Shown piece by piece: positions 48,764 to 59,598 of a stretch of 64,000 nucleotides of DNA. This DNA is from Vespa crabro (Eukaryota; Arthropoda; Insecta; Hymenoptera; Vespidae), in NCBI RefSeq assembly GCF_910589235.1, contig NC_060970.1:1329001-1393000 (forward strand), given 5' to 3'. The translations under genes and the position numbers were made by a program. The notes below the pieces were generated by a model. It saw only the letters and a program-made list of their open reading frames with translations, searched no databases and was not told the origin of the DNA. Position 1 is the first letter of the stretch. The number at the start of each line of letters is the position of its first letter.

Positions 48764-49800
48764 CTCCAAATCCATTCCATCTGGGTGAGTTTCTGCTGGA
48801 AGTTTGAAATTGATGTTACGTGTGAAAGTTTGAAATTGACTTTACATGGGAATCCCAATTATGTGGTTGGATTTTTTGATCTGGTGAAGAATTTGGTTGA
48901 TCATCATCGGTCTTGCTGATACATGCAGGCTTCAATCTGTCTATTGAAGTATTTTTCTCTTCTCCGTTGATATTTCGAATACCCCGTCATTTATTCGATC
49001 TATAATCTTATATGGACCAATTCTAGTGGATTTTTCACGTGATCACAGTGCAGGAATACATGAGAACTGGTGTCAAAGTATTTTATAATGAAAATTCTGG
49101 TTTTGTAGTGGTAAGCAGTCAGTGTAGATCTAAGTCCACACATGAATTCTCTATGTTTCTCCATGAAGATTTGTAGCTCAGATTGTTGTTCAGCAGTGAT
49201 GAAGAATTCGCCTGGTACGCGTAAATAGGTACCATATAGCATGTTACCGGGTGGCTTGGATGTCAGATCTAAAGCTTGTTCTTAGGCCTTATAATACTGT
49301 AGGTAAGATCTTCATCCATGATTTAGGTGAACATATCAGCGCTGCTTTGAGAGTCCTGTGCATCCTCTCTACAATTCCATTGGATTGAGAATGGTAGGGT
49401 GTCGTAGGAGCTTTTTATTGCTATCACGACCTGAGCGAGAGTTTGAAAAAGCGCTGACTCGAATTGAGTTCCTTCGCCGGTTATGATTTTCATTGGTTTG
49501 CCGTAATGACAGACCTAATGTTCGTACAGTGCAGTAACAATGGTATTCTTCTCATGTCCTTCAGAGGTATAGCTATTGGACATCTGGTGAAACGATCAAT
49601 GATGGTTAAGCAGTATTGATAGTTTGTGATCTTCGGTAAAAAGATGATGTCCAAGTGAATGTGGTTCAAATGGTTATCAGGTACGTCAATGTGGTTTACC
49701 TTGATCTTGTTGTGACAGTGAATTTTTGCTCATTGGCAAGAAAGACATTCTCTAGACCATTTGAGTGCGTCCTTATGGATTCAGGCTAGATGTATTTTCC
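48764..49800 (-). pseudogene. E2 integrase region and pol C-terminus
   Basis: The 80-codon piece at 49,000-49,242 reads MLYGTYLRVPGEFFITAEQQ, then YHYKTRIFIIK and SHVFLHCDHVKNPLELVH, the typical end of a gypsy integrase. Downstream, toward the 3' LTR, GPYKIIDRI and a degraded STDRLKPA-like word are visible. The integrase core upstream (49,250-49,800) is heavily broken. No env-like gene lies between integrase and LTR. Confidence 0.75.
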
Positions 49801-50039
49801 GCATAAATTTAGAAATGTGGTCCTGCCGCTAGGATGTGAAAGATTGTATATGACTTTGAAAGCTGTCTTACGTAGTAATTTGGTATGAATGGTCTGATGA
49901 ATCTTGTCGAAATGTCACAATAGATGCTGATTCCTGATTCTAGTGTGAGTTTTTGTAATTTCAATGAAGTAAAGTCTCTGATCAGATGAGCTAACTTAAT
50001 GTGGTTAAATTGTGCTTATAGGATTTTAAGAAATGTGAG

Positions 50040-50600
50040 AATGGTGCGTATGTTAATGCTATTAATATGAGATAGTACATTTGCGACTGTGTTATCATCA
50101 TCCTTCATATAGACTATGTCAGTGAAAAATTGTGGGATGTAGTTGAACTATCGTAGTTGACGTTCCGATGCTTTGTCTACTTCTTGTTTGAAGACAAAAG
50201 TGAGTAGTTTATGGTCTGTTTTAATAATAAATTGATGGCAATCTAGCAAGTGATGGAAAAATTTGATTGATACAAAAATAGCAAGAAGTATGTGATATAT
50301 ATTACGATCGTATGTGGTATATTTTTGTTCTGTCTGGCTTAGTTTTCTGGAGAAATACCCTATGAGTTTCCAAGTATTACTTTCCAACTGTTCTAGTTTA
50401 GTTCCAATAGCAGTTCCGGATGTGTTGGTTGTGAGAGCCATTGTTTCGTTTGAAGATGAAAAAGTGAGCAATGTAATTGATGCGAGTGTATTTTTGCATG
50501 TTTCAAATGCCTCATTAGCTTAAGGAGTCCAAGTAATTTTGGTTTTATCATTTTTTATGAACTCTTTGTGGTATCTGTTGAGAAGACGTATAATCTGAAC
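50040..50600 (-). pseudogene. E2 RNase H region
   Basis: The 107-codon frame at 50,148-50,471 contains LTTNTSGTAIGTKLEQ, IGYFSRKLSQTEQKYTTYDR and IKTDHKLLTFVFKQ, a typical gypsy RNase H. The first catalytic Asp of TDAS is Asn here (TNTS), which would abolish activity. The flanks are frameshifted. Confidence 0.85.
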
Positions 50601-50649
50601 TGCTTGAGGTACAGTGACAATAGTAGTTGATCATACTAAGAAATCTGTG

Positions 50650-51320
50650 TAGTTCAGCGATAGTTTCCGGTTTCGTATATCTTTTAATGGTATCAACTCC
50701 GTTTGCATGTTGATTACTTCGTAACCATGTTCATTCATGATTTAACCCTGGAAATTTATCTCCATTTGGTTGAACACGTATTTTTTTAGATTGATAATGA
50801 AGTTGTTGTCTTTTAAGCTTTTGAGAATGATGCGTATGTGTTCCAGGTGTTGGTTTTCTTCATCCGAAAATACCAGAGTGTCATTCATGTAGACAAACAC
50901 GAAGTCCAGGATTCATGAATTGGACGCACATGAATTAGTATGACTGGGTAGCATTTTTTATACCAAAGAGCATACCTAGATATTCGTAGAGACCCCATGG
51001 ACTTATAATGGCAGTTTTTTCAATGTCGTCCTCGTGCATAGATAGTTATAGGTATGCTTTCTCGCCGTCGATTTTGCTATAACGTTTTTTGTTATACAGA
51101 CTTGGAAAGAGATTTTGGATAAGATCATGTCTGCATCAGTGGCATCATTGAATTTACGGTATTCACCACACATTCTCCAGCTATCTGTTTTTCGTGTTAT
51201 CTAAATAGGACTGGCGTACATGCTGCTGGAAGGTCTAATGATTCCGAAGTAAAAAAGTTCTCTGATTTGTATTTTTACCGCTGCTGCTTTTTCACCCACT
51301 AGTTTGCGTGTTCGTGGAGT
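50650..51320 (-). pseudogene. E2 reverse transcriptase region, heavily decayed
   Basis: Position and order between protease and RNase H, together with short words on the minus strand (GEYRKFNDATDAD near 51,150 and GVYEYLGMLFGIKNA near 50,970), identify the polymerase domain. No long frame survives. The segment is homologous in order to E1 46,422-46,970 but is more broken. Confidence 0.65.
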
Positions 51321-51542
51321 GACTGGTGAACCATGCGTAGTAATTTTATGCGCATATGCGTGTGATTTTGAATTTAATCATGGCTTGCTGATTGGCCTAA
51401 TGATCTCAATGAATTATTTTAAGAGTTCATCATACTTAGTAGGCAAATCTGAACTTATAGTTGAGATGCCGTAATATTGTGCTTACATTGCTTTTCCTTT
51501 TGATGAGAAATGAGTCACTGGATTAATCATTTATTAGTGTTT

Positions 51543-51800
51543 TCAGTCAATGAACAGGTTGTCGTGAGTTAAGAGATCAACTCCGATGATTGCTGTTTCC
51601 ACGTCCGCGATGATGAAAGACCAGGAGAAATTTCTGCGGAAATTTAAATCAAGATTGATGATTGTAGTGCCGTATGTGTTTATTTGTGATGAATTTGCAA
51701 CATAGAGTGTAAGTGAGCCAATATTTTGATGGTTACGGAACATTTTTCGAATATTATGAAAACATTCCCAGAGTCAATCTAAAATTTCTGTTTGGTAGTG
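51543..51800 (-). pseudogene. E2 aspartic protease region
   Basis: A minus-strand stretch at 51,767-51,778 encodes IDSG, the D-S-G catalytic triplet of a retropepsin, in a reading that begins LYIYKNTTKQKF. A second frame at 51,543-51,743 supplies the C-terminal half, SWSFIIADVETAIIGVDLLT. The two halves are in different frames, so a frameshift separates them. The active enzyme would cleave Gag-Pol. Confidence 0.78.
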
Positions 51801-52274
51801 TTTTTGTAAATGTATAGTCGAAGTTCATTTGGTACGAAGTTTCTGTCATTCACCGCTCCTACTGAAGATGCTAGTTTTTCTGGTTTGTTATTGATGCTGT
51901 TCGGGTGAGTGATGCTGTCGAAATGTTTGGTGGCGTCTTTTATCTATTGTTGTTTTGATTCATTTGTTCAGGATGAGTTTCTTTATCGTTTGTATTCTCT
52001 GTCATTAATGTGTTTAACTTGCTATTGTTGTTGATTCGTGGAAATCGGATTCAGATTCGCGCCGAAACCTAATATGTGTATACATTGTTGGCTTTTGGCA
52101 TAGTGTTTGGTATTTGTGTTTTTTTCAGATGTTCTGTACATGAAGGTGATTGTAATTTTTAGCATTTATTATTTATTAATTTCTTTCCTTTTTTTGCATC
52201 TCGTGTATTATAATGAAACAGATTGGCTGAAGCTGATTCATTTTTCTTTTAGTAAGAGTTCTTGATGCACAAAG
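51801..52274 (-). other. E2 gag/leader remnant
   Basis: These 0.5 kb between the protease and the primer-binding site should hold gag, but the space is too short for a full gag and no zinc knuckle is readable. Most of gag is probably deleted. Confidence 0.4.
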
Positions 52275-52292
52275 ATCACGTCGTGATCACCA
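52275..52292 (-). other. E2 primer-binding site, tRNA-Trp type
   Basis: On the minus strand, TGGTGATCACGACGTGAT begins 2 bases after the LTR end CACA. It differs by two bases from TGGTGACCCCGACGTGAT, the complement of the 3' end of insect tRNA-Trp as I remember it, a primer reported for CsRn1/Kabuki-type gypsy elements. The site position is independent support for the LTR boundary. Confidence 0.65.
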
Positions 52293-52294
52293 AC

Positions 52295-52602
52295 TGTGAG
52301 TTTTTTGTGGAGAACCCACAATGTAGAAAGAAACTTTGCATATCAAGCAATAATTGTGACAAATTTATTTAACATTAGCATGTACACAGTAGTTTAATCT
52401 TTAGCAGCTATGGCGGTGGTCAAGAAGAATCAAAGAAATAATGAATGATTTTATGTTTCCAGTATCTTTGTAGTCTCCTTTGTTTTTGGTATGCTTTGTT
52501 TTCTCTTGTTTGGTTGGTTTTCTACGTGTGTATTTGGTGGCGCTGAGGCGTGTTAGCTATGTTTCTTGTCGGAGAAGCCGTAACAATCGCAACGAGACCA
52601 CA
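52295..52602 (-). repeat. E2 5' LTR
   Basis: This 308-bp repeat starts TGTG and ends CACA on the plus strand, giving the usual terminal TG...CA inverted ends. It is similar along its length to 48,451-48,763, with many substitutions, so the insertion is old. The adjoining primer-binding site shows it is the 5' LTR of a minus-strand element. Confidence 0.82.
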
Positions 52603-52734
52603 GTTGCAATTAAAACATTGGGTAACTAGAGCGTTAAAGTAGTTTTTATAAAATAAAATAAATTACAAATTGACCTTTGCTATTACCAAAAATTATCTTT
52701 TTTAAAAATAATATATAATATATATTTACTATAA

Positions 52735-52797
52735 TATATATATATATATATATTATATATGTATATATATATAAGAAATATATATATATATATATAT
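52735..52797. repeat. (TA)n tract left of the E3 solo LTR
   Basis: An AT-alternating run with a GTATATATAT and an AAGAAA interruption abuts the left end of the LTR. Confidence 0.9.
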
Positions 52798-53089
52798 AAG
52801 AAAGTATACTTTCTCCAGGTAGATTTGTCACACGTCTCATGGTCCACCCTTTCTTTGTTTTTGTTATCTACAAATTCTTTTGTTACCTACAAATCGAGCC
52901 GTTAAGATTTGGGGAGAAAAACTGGCAGTAAGAAATAGAACGTAGACGAGAGAAGTAGTACGAGAGTGAAATATAAAATTTAATAGAGTTATCAATAAAC
53001 GTGAATTGTCGTTTCTTTGTTCACAGAGAAACATATTTTCGTTTGTCACTTCACCCTAATTAAAACGAGTTAAAATAAAAAAAATAAGT

Positions 53090-53095
<6 letters not shown>
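52798..53095 (+). mobile_element. E3: solo LTR of the E4/E5 gypsy family, plus orientation
   Basis: These 298 bp match the reverse complement of 59,166-59,469 (E4 5' LTR) at about 96% by eye and the start of E5 (60,100-60,423) more loosely. Shared words include AAAGTATACTTTCTCCAGG, CGAGCCGTTAAGATTTGGGG and TCTTTGTTCACAGAGAAAC. No internal region is attached on either side, and both ends lie in (TA)n, so it is a solo LTR or a very short remnant. A 61-codon frame on its minus strand (52,864-53,049) recurs in E4 only because the LTR is duplicated. Confidence 0.85.

Positions 53096-53131
<36 letters not shown>
53096..53131. repeat. (TA)n tract right of the E3 solo LTR
   Basis: An alternating TA run directly follows the LTR. 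Confidence 0.95.
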
Positions 53132-55941
53132 TTGATAAGTATGAAATCAAACAAAATTATACTGCTGTGTCCTATTCGACAAAGATCACCGTCAGAAATT
53201 CAGCCATTGGTGGAAGAAAAAATATAAGAGATTGAATAGCGCTACCATACTAAATTATCAAATAAGGAGAAAGAGTAAATTAATTCATTATTTTCGTTCA
53301 TATGGATACAATAAAAAAATAAACGAAATCATTTACAGCCTCGAATCTAACATTTCTTTAATTATCAATCTAGATGCTTGTCAATGTGCTATACATTGCT
53401 TATAGAATTTTTACCTTTTTAATCTATAAAAACTATGAGGAATTATACTTTTTTCCAAAATTTAACAATATTTTAGAAACTCGAATACATTGATATGAAC
53501 GATTGGACACGTATTTCCTTATTATTATCATAGAAACAATTGGCTAAAGCTTATTAAAATGACCGAGTGAATTACCGTAGCTTCTGTGTGAAACGCATTT
53601 CTTTGCGTTTGGAAATATTCAGAAAATTTGACCATCGGCTATTTACGTAAATAGACAAGTTATTTCACGAATACAAACATACCACATTCAAACGTGTACA
53701 TAATAATCAGTAGAGGGGATACAAGCTTCTCTTACGCCGCAATTTTCGAGTATTAAACTTTTTCATCGCGAAAAATGTCGAAAACATTATTTACTTCATC
53801 AATGAGAATAGGAGTAATGTTTGACCAATTTTAATGGATGAGGTCTTATTTTAAACATAAATCTACCATAAATCTTCGTCGAATTTTTAGACTATGTTTT
53901 TATTTGTTTATAAACTATTCTTGAAAAAATACTATTTTTAACACGATTTTTTTTTAATAAAATAAAGCTTTTACAAAAATTCGGAAAAATTATGTCCTAG
54001 ATTAATCCTTCGTCTTAAAAATGCGACCTTATTCATCGGTCAAGAATTATGCCTGTTCTCATGGATTACGTAAATCATTATAAAACCATGTTTAATGAAC
54101 ATCCTTAAACTAAAAAAATGTACATCTATTTTATTAAAAATGCTTTTTTATGGGAAAAGAAATATTTTTATACAAAATATCTATTAATGATTGTAAAAAT
54201 TTGTAAGTTAGATTCAAGTACAAATCAATTAATGGTAAACGTAGATCATGTTAATGCAAAATAGCCATTGCTACTTATAACATATATAAAATCACATTAG
54301 CATAGATTAATTCACAATTAAAATATTCACTATCTATTTAATCTTTGCCTAGTGTAAGTTAATGTATATAATTAATTTGTTAAATAATATTTTTGAAACA
54401 AAATAAAGAGTTGAAAATTGTATATTATTATGTTTTATATTATTGGTTACATTTGTTGTAGATTATGGTCATACCTTAATAAACAATAAACACAGATTTG
54501 TTAATGTTTTAAAAGAAATTGAAAAATATGAATATAAATAACAGTAATTTAGAGGACAATAAATATATTACATACATTTTATTACAAAAAATAAAATATT
54601 ATTACTTTTTGTTTTTATATCACTATCATCATATATCATCATAAACATAGTTGTTAAGTTACGCTTTGGAAAATCTCAACATGCTTGAATCTCATAAACA
54701 ATTGCTTTTTATTGATCATCTACATAGTAGAGTTTTATCTGAGCTGGAAAGATTCAGTTTTGAATCTCAAAGTTTAGATATCTTATGTTCGATTTCATAT
54801 GTGTGTTCTAAGATTGTAGATGATTATTATCATTATTATAATTTTTATTTATTATTAATAAAAACATGATAAAATGTAAATATAATATATAAGTTACAAA
54901 TTTATGTTCCTTATCATGAGAAAACATGAGCTTTCCCAACAGACGGATGTGTCTTTGGACTAGACATCTTTTGATTCTAATATAAGTATGTAAATGTTTT
55001 AAAAAATATTTCATTGCATAGAGTAATCTAATTAGTACATTTATATAAATAATTAATATTGTTTTGAAATATCATTATGAATTTCATTTGAAAATAAATT
55101 AGATTTTTGTTAATTTTGCGACTTATGCTACTGCTGTCTGTAAAGTTTCATATTTTCTGTAAGGAAATGTTAAAAGATATGAAATTGCAAGGCTAATATT
55201 TTGACTCTTATATCAAAACCAGAAAAGTCGTTTCATTGGTAAGAAAAGAAAAACAATTTCTTCTATAGCCGCATATTTTCTTATTAACTTATATTCTTCC
55301 CTTTTTTAAATACAATCTTTTATCCATTTTTAATTTAATGCCACGTTCAGAATCATTAATTTTTCCGTACTAATGATGAATATTTTATAAAATTATATAC
55401 CATTTTCATGTATTATTGAACTGGGAATTCTTGCCCGTTTTTTTATACTTTGAAGATTAATTTTCTGAAGATGTTTTGATAATATGTAATCATAGGATAA
55501 TTCCTTAACAATTTGTTACATAAAATGACAAATTAACTTTGTGTTTTTTAACAGAAAAATATATATACATAAATAATCTTGTAAAAATGCAGAATTTTTG
55601 AAGATATATGTATATAGAGACAATAAAAATATCTCATCTATGAAATCACATTAGAAAACTATAAAATAATAAGAATGATTGAAATAACACGAAATATAAT
55701 TATAAAATATTTAAATGTTTTTGATGTGTCAATTGTTAAGACAATATGGGCAAATGACAAAATATCTCACATTTTCTATGTATTAACTAAAAGTAATATT
55801 ATGCAAGAGTTAATAGTTCAAAATTTTGATTGATCGTGGTTCTTTTACTTTATGTAAGATATTTCAAATGCGCAATCCTGAAAATAAAATAGGATATAAA
55901 GTTTTTCCTTTCGAAGTATGAAGAAATTGGGTACGAAATAG

Positions 55942-55946
<5 letters not shown>
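53132..55946. other. AT-rich non-coding stretch, one weak exon-like frame
   Basis: These 2.8 kb show no transposon motif or RNA gene. A plus-strand open frame from 54,651 to about 54,830 begins after an AG following a T-rich stretch and has a mixed amino-acid composition (LENLNMLESHKQLLFIDHLH), but no family is recognised. It could be chance. Confidence 0.45.
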
Positions 55947-56020
<74 letters not shown>

Positions 56021-56055
56021 TATATATATAGATATATATATATAGATATATATAT

Positions 56056-56108
<53 letters not shown>
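55947..56108. repeat. (TA)n microsatellite with GA interruptions
   Basis: About 160 bases of TA repeats with regularly placed GATATATATA variants mark the truncated 3' end of E4. The Ile/Tyr-rich tail of the frame that runs through it is an artefact. Confidence 0.95.
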
Positions 56109-56111
<3 letters not shown>

Positions 56112-56149
56112 ACTTTCGATTTGGTTTTTTGCAATGTCATATTTTCTTT

Positions 56150-56700
56150 TTGATCTGTTTTTATTTCTTTTATTTTTATTAGGTTGATTATTTTTTGTAT
56201 TTCTTCCGTATTTTCGGATGATTCCAGTACTGGATTTCTGCTTAGACTATCTGCTTCAGCGTTATCTTTTCCCGGAATATATTTTATTTGAAAGTCATAT
56301 TGAGATAAATAATATGTTAATTCTCCAAGTTCTTCATCTGTTCTAGCTTTTATGTTCATACCTTCTAATGGTTTATGGTCTAAGAATATCGTGAATTTTC
56401 TTCCGATCAACCAATGTTGCCAATATTTTACCGCTTCCTTGATTACCAGGCATTCTAAGTAAATTACCTTTTTTCTCTTTTGTGAATCATTTAACTTTTT
56501 CGAAAAGTATGCTACCGGCTTTCCTTTACCATCACTCTGTACTTGCTTAAATATCGCTCCAATGACTTCCAGTGATGCATCCGTGTAAATCCTTATTGGT
56601 AAATTCCTGTCAAATATTTGCAACACTGGTTGAGAGCATAGTAAATTTTTTATACCTTTGAAAGATTTCTCACACTCTTCAGACTATATGAACTTTTCAT
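56150..56700 (-). pseudogene. E4 RNase H region
   Basis: The frame from 56,626 carries IRIYTDASLEVIGAIFKQ (first catalytic Asp), VAYFSKKLNDSQKRKKVIYL with ECLVIKEAV (catalytic Glu), TIFLDHKPLEG and IKYIPGKDNAEADSLSRNP, a complete gypsy RNase H. It is separated from the polymerase by two nonsense codons, TAA near 56,714 and a TAG in place of Trp near 56,685. Downstream the coding sequence runs into (TA)n, so anything after KTKSKV in the open frame is repeat. Confidence 0.88.
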
Positions 56701-56713
56701 TTTTCCTTAACAG

Positions 56714-57916
56714 TTAATGTAATGGGTCTAGTAGTATTGAGCTTTTCGGTATGTATTCGTGATAAAAGTTTATTTTTCCAAGAAATTGTCTAATGTTCTT
56801 TTGAGTTTTTGTAGTAGGAAAATTTCGTATTGAAATTAGATTATCCTTTATTGGTCTTACTGTATTGTGCTCTATTATGTGTTCGAGATATTTCACTGAT
56901 TCTGTTGCAAATATACATTTTTTAAATTTTAGTCTGAAACATTCGTTTACTATTGCCTTCATTACTCTTTCTATGTGTTCTATGTGTTCTTCAAATGATA
57001 CTGAAAAAATTAATATGTCGTCTATGTAATTCTCTGAAAAATCTTTCAGTTTGTGCTTTCTTAGAATATTCGATAATATTCTCTGGAAAATGGCTGGTGA
57101 TGTTTTTAATCCAAACGGTAGACATGTCCATTGGAAGTGTCCCTCTTGTGTAACGAATCCAGTTTTTTGTCTATCTTCAATACATAATGGAATTGACCAG
57201 AAAGCGGAATTTATATCTAATGTGGTGAAGTATTTACAGTTTCTTGCTTTTAATATTAAATCTTCTATTAATGGAAATGGTTGAGCTTGTGGTGTAACTA
57301 TCATGTTTAATTCACGAAAATCTATACACAATCGTGATCGTTTGTTCTCATCTTTCTTGAATGCCAGAGTTACTGATGCTACAAACGGACTATAAGATTC
57401 TTCAATCAATTTATTTTCTAATAGTTTTGCTACTTGATTTTCTATCTCTTTTTTATCTTCTATAGTGCACCTATATGGTCTCTTACTGCAGTATTTATCA
57501 ACCAGTAAGTCTATTCGCGCTTCGTAGTCCGAAACGGTGCCTACATCATATTTGTTTTTTGCAAATATAAAATTATATTTTTCTATTAGTTTTTTTATCT
57601 TTGTTTTTTTTTTTGTATTATCCAAGTGATTCAAATCTGATCTAAATTCGTCCTCATTCACATGTTCGTTAAAGTTTATTTTAACTTCTTTTATTTCTTT
57701 CTTTGTATCCAATGTACTTATATTCTCTTTTGTCTGTGTTTCTCTCTTTCGAGTTATTTGTAGATTTTCATCTTGGGTTAGTTTGAATTTCTTTATCATA
57801 TCTAACCCAATAATAAAATCTTCAAAGTCATTTCTTTCTACGATAAATACGTCAACGTATTCTTCTTTATCGAAAATTTTTATTTCAATGGTTACTAAAC
57901 CTTTTGTTTGTGTCAC
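56714..57916 (-). pseudogene. E4 pol: protease C-terminal part and reverse transcriptase (400 codons open)
   Basis: This is the longest genuine open frame in the window. Residues 1-60 are the C-terminal half of the protease (FIVERNDFEDFIIGLDMIKK). A linker follows, then the polymerase: LCIDFRELNMI, motif A TTLDINSAFWSIPL, GHFQWTCLPFGLKTSPAIFQ, and the intact catalytic box NYIDDILIFS near residue 290. RQFLGKINFYHEYIP follows, from the connection region. The upstream start is not the natural protein start; the frame opens after a stop that separates it from the protease D-x-G region. A TAA at the 3' end, where E5 has Lys, cuts it off from RNase H. Confidence 0.92.
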
Positions 57917-58075
57917 ACCATTGACCGTTTTTAAAAATATTTTATTTTTATCTTTTATCTCTTTTTCTTTTTTTTTATTTTAACTAGTCTCCAATTTATT
58001 AGAGAGACTTGGGAACCTGGGTCATATGTTCCGTTTACTTCTAACTTCTCTTCTAATATCATCTTTACTTTGATC
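57917..58075 (-). pseudogene. E4 protease active-site region (DPGS)
   Basis: The minus strand reads KLEVNGTYDPGSQVSLIN, which aligns with the D-T/S-G-x active-site loop of gypsy proteases but has Pro in the middle position. The same DPGS reading occurs in E5. A short Lys-rich stretch and a stop follow before the 400-codon frame. Confidence 0.75.
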
Positions 58076-58099
58076 ATTGTGGTATGGTTATTCATTTTT

Positions 58100-58906
58100 T
58101 TGTTCCTTGCATAGGTCTACTTCTATCATCGAGTTGCATTTGTTTATTCCGGTTTCTTTTCTAAACCAACAGGCGTCCTCTGAGTGATATCTAATACCTT
58201 TGTTTAGTTTTTCACAGTTCTTAAATGGTCTTTTTTCTTCAAATTTCTTGTTGTTATCTTGTCTTTCCTCCTTCTTCTTTTTAAAATTGTTCTTACTTAC
58301 CAGATTTTCACATTTCTTTATCTCCTGTAATAATTCTGTCGAATTTTAACACTTTTCTCTGTCTATCTTATTTCTTATAAATTCTGGTAGTCCTGCTGCT
58401 ATAAGCATTATCAGGGTCTTCGTACCTATATTGTTGTCCATATCGAGTAGTAGTTTTTCCTTCTTCATAGATTACTCCATCAGTGAACCTTCCTTATATC
58501 TGTAGAATGTAGCGTATATACCTGTATTCCATCCCTTGTCTGCAAATGATTTCAAGAACTTTTGTTTCCATTCGTTCCAACTAGCCTCCATTGTTAACGC
58601 TGTTAATGTTGCTGAGTGCCAATCCACACATGCTCTGTCAAGGAATAATCTTAGGGTTTCGATTTTTGTGTTATCTCTATTAATTTGGAATCTTTGACAC
58701 TCTCTTTCAAAAGTCTCCAACCATTGTTCTGCATTTGAATGTTTGCACACAAATTTTTCGATCATAAATTGTCCCGATATACTCTTTAAATCTATTTGGT
58801 GTTCTTTTTCCTGTGCGGGTTCTACTATGTCTTTCTCTACTACTTCGTCTAGGTATAGATCATTGAATATTACGTTTCCATTTTCGTCGAAATACGTATT
58901 TTCCAT
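58100..58906 (-). pseudogene. E4 gag
   Basis: Gag forms the virus-like particle of the retrotransposon. The first piece (58,472-58,906, 144 codons) begins MENTYFDENGNV and contains MIEKFVCKHSNAEQWLETF and FLDRACVDWHSATL, typical of arthropod gypsy gag. After a TAA at 58,472 (E5 has Tyr) the frame continues with LLLDMDNNIGTKTL, a further TAA and a lysine-rich segment. It ends in a single zinc-knuckle-like NCEKLNKGIRYHSEDACW whose first Cys is Phe in this copy but Cys in E5. Confidence 0.85.
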
Positions 58907-59115
58907 TTCCTGTGTGCATTTAATCCATATTTTTTTCTCCTGGCCTCTTTGATTGAGGCTTTTTTCATTCTCTTATAACTTTCCGTTTTTATTAGTTCGC
59001 TGTGATTACTTACGAATTTCTCGTTTTCCGGCAATATGTATTTTTCTTTATCCTCAGTTGTGATAGAGGTTATAGCAATCACGTTTGTTTTTTGTCGCTT
59101 GATGATGCCACACAT
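58870..59115 (-). CDS. E4 small ORF ahead of gag, overlapping it (81 codons)
   Basis: This frame starts with ATG 59,115 (MCGIIKRQKTNVIAITS) about 45 bp inside the 5' LTR boundary and overlaps the first 37 bases of gag in another frame. It is lysine-rich (MKKASIKEARRKKYG). The corresponding DNA in E5 (ATG at 60,467) is clearly homologous but frameshifted. It might be a true N-terminal Gag piece joined by frameshifting, or a chance frame. No function is assigned. Confidence 0.35.
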   Translation of the reverse strand: MCGIIKRQKTNVIAITSITTEDKEKYILPENEKFVSNHSELIKTESYKRMKKASIKEARRKKYGLNAHRKWKIRISTKMET

Positions 59116-59158
59116 TTAAATGCAAACTGTAATTTTCTTTCCATTATAAACAAAGAAT

Positions 59159-59469
59159 TGTCGTTTTATAATATCTTAATTTTTTTATTTTAACTCGTTT
59201 TAATTAGGGTGAAGTGACAAACGAAAATATGTTTCTCTGTGAACAAAGAAACGACAATTCACGTTTATTGTTCACTCTGTTAAATTTTATATTTTACTCT
59301 CGTACTACTTCTCTCGTCTACGTTCTATTTCTTACTGCCAGTTTCTCTCCCCAAATCTTAACGGCTCGATTTGTAGGTAACAAAAGAATTTGTAGATAAC
59401 AAAAACAAAGGAAGGGCGGGCCATGAGACGCGTGACAAATCTACCTGGAGAAAGTATACTTTCTTTACA
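59159..59469 (-). repeat. E4 5' LTR
   Basis: On the minus strand it starts TGTAAAGAAAGTATACTTTC at 59,469 and can be ended at ...CGACA at 59,159, a 311-bp TGT...ACA unit. It is nearly identical to E3. No clear primer-binding site directly follows, and a TGGCATC-like word lies about 45 bp further in, so the inner boundary is uncertain. The outer end touches a (TA)n tract. Confidence 0.8.
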
Positions 59470-59473
59470 TATA

Positions 59474-59523
<50 letters not shown>

Positions 59524-59567
59524 TACATATATATATATATTTATATATATAGATATATATATATTTA

Positions 59568-59598
<31 letters not shown>

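Larger units (their letters stand above)
48451..52602 (-). mobile_element. E2: degenerate Ty3/gypsy LTR retrotransposon with two LTRs
   Basis: Direct repeats of about 310 bp at 48,451-48,763 and 52,295-52,602 bound a minus-strand pol with protease, reverse transcriptase, RNase H and integrase in gypsy order. Total length is about 4.15 kb, short for a gypsy element, so gag is probably partly deleted. Many stops and frameshifts are present. The integrase-end words and a tRNA-Trp-like primer-binding site point to a CsRn1-like clade. Flanking bases (AAGG on the left, GTTG on the right) do not match, so no target-site duplication can be shown. Confidence 0.85.
56108..59469 (-). mobile_element. E4: gypsy-family LTR retrotransposon, relatively young, 3'-truncated
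   Basis: The minus-strand order is 5' LTR (59,469-59,159), a small leading ORF, gag, protease, reverse transcriptase and RNase H. Reading stops at a (TA)n tract just after the RNase H, so the integrase and 3' LTR are missing. The LTR is about 96% identical to E3 by eye and pol has only a few nonsense changes, so it is the youngest element here. It is the same family as E5, in the opposite orientation. Confidence 0.88.

Noticed and set aside
52646..53049. Frames starting MRRVTNLPGES and MTNENMFLCEQ that recur at 59,214-59,728
   Set aside because: They recur only because the LTR is duplicated, and one runs into (TA)n; not protein genes.
55850..56150. Ile/Tyr-rich C-terminal half of the 258-codon frame
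   Set aside because: It is a (TA)n microsatellite read in frame after the truncated RNase H.
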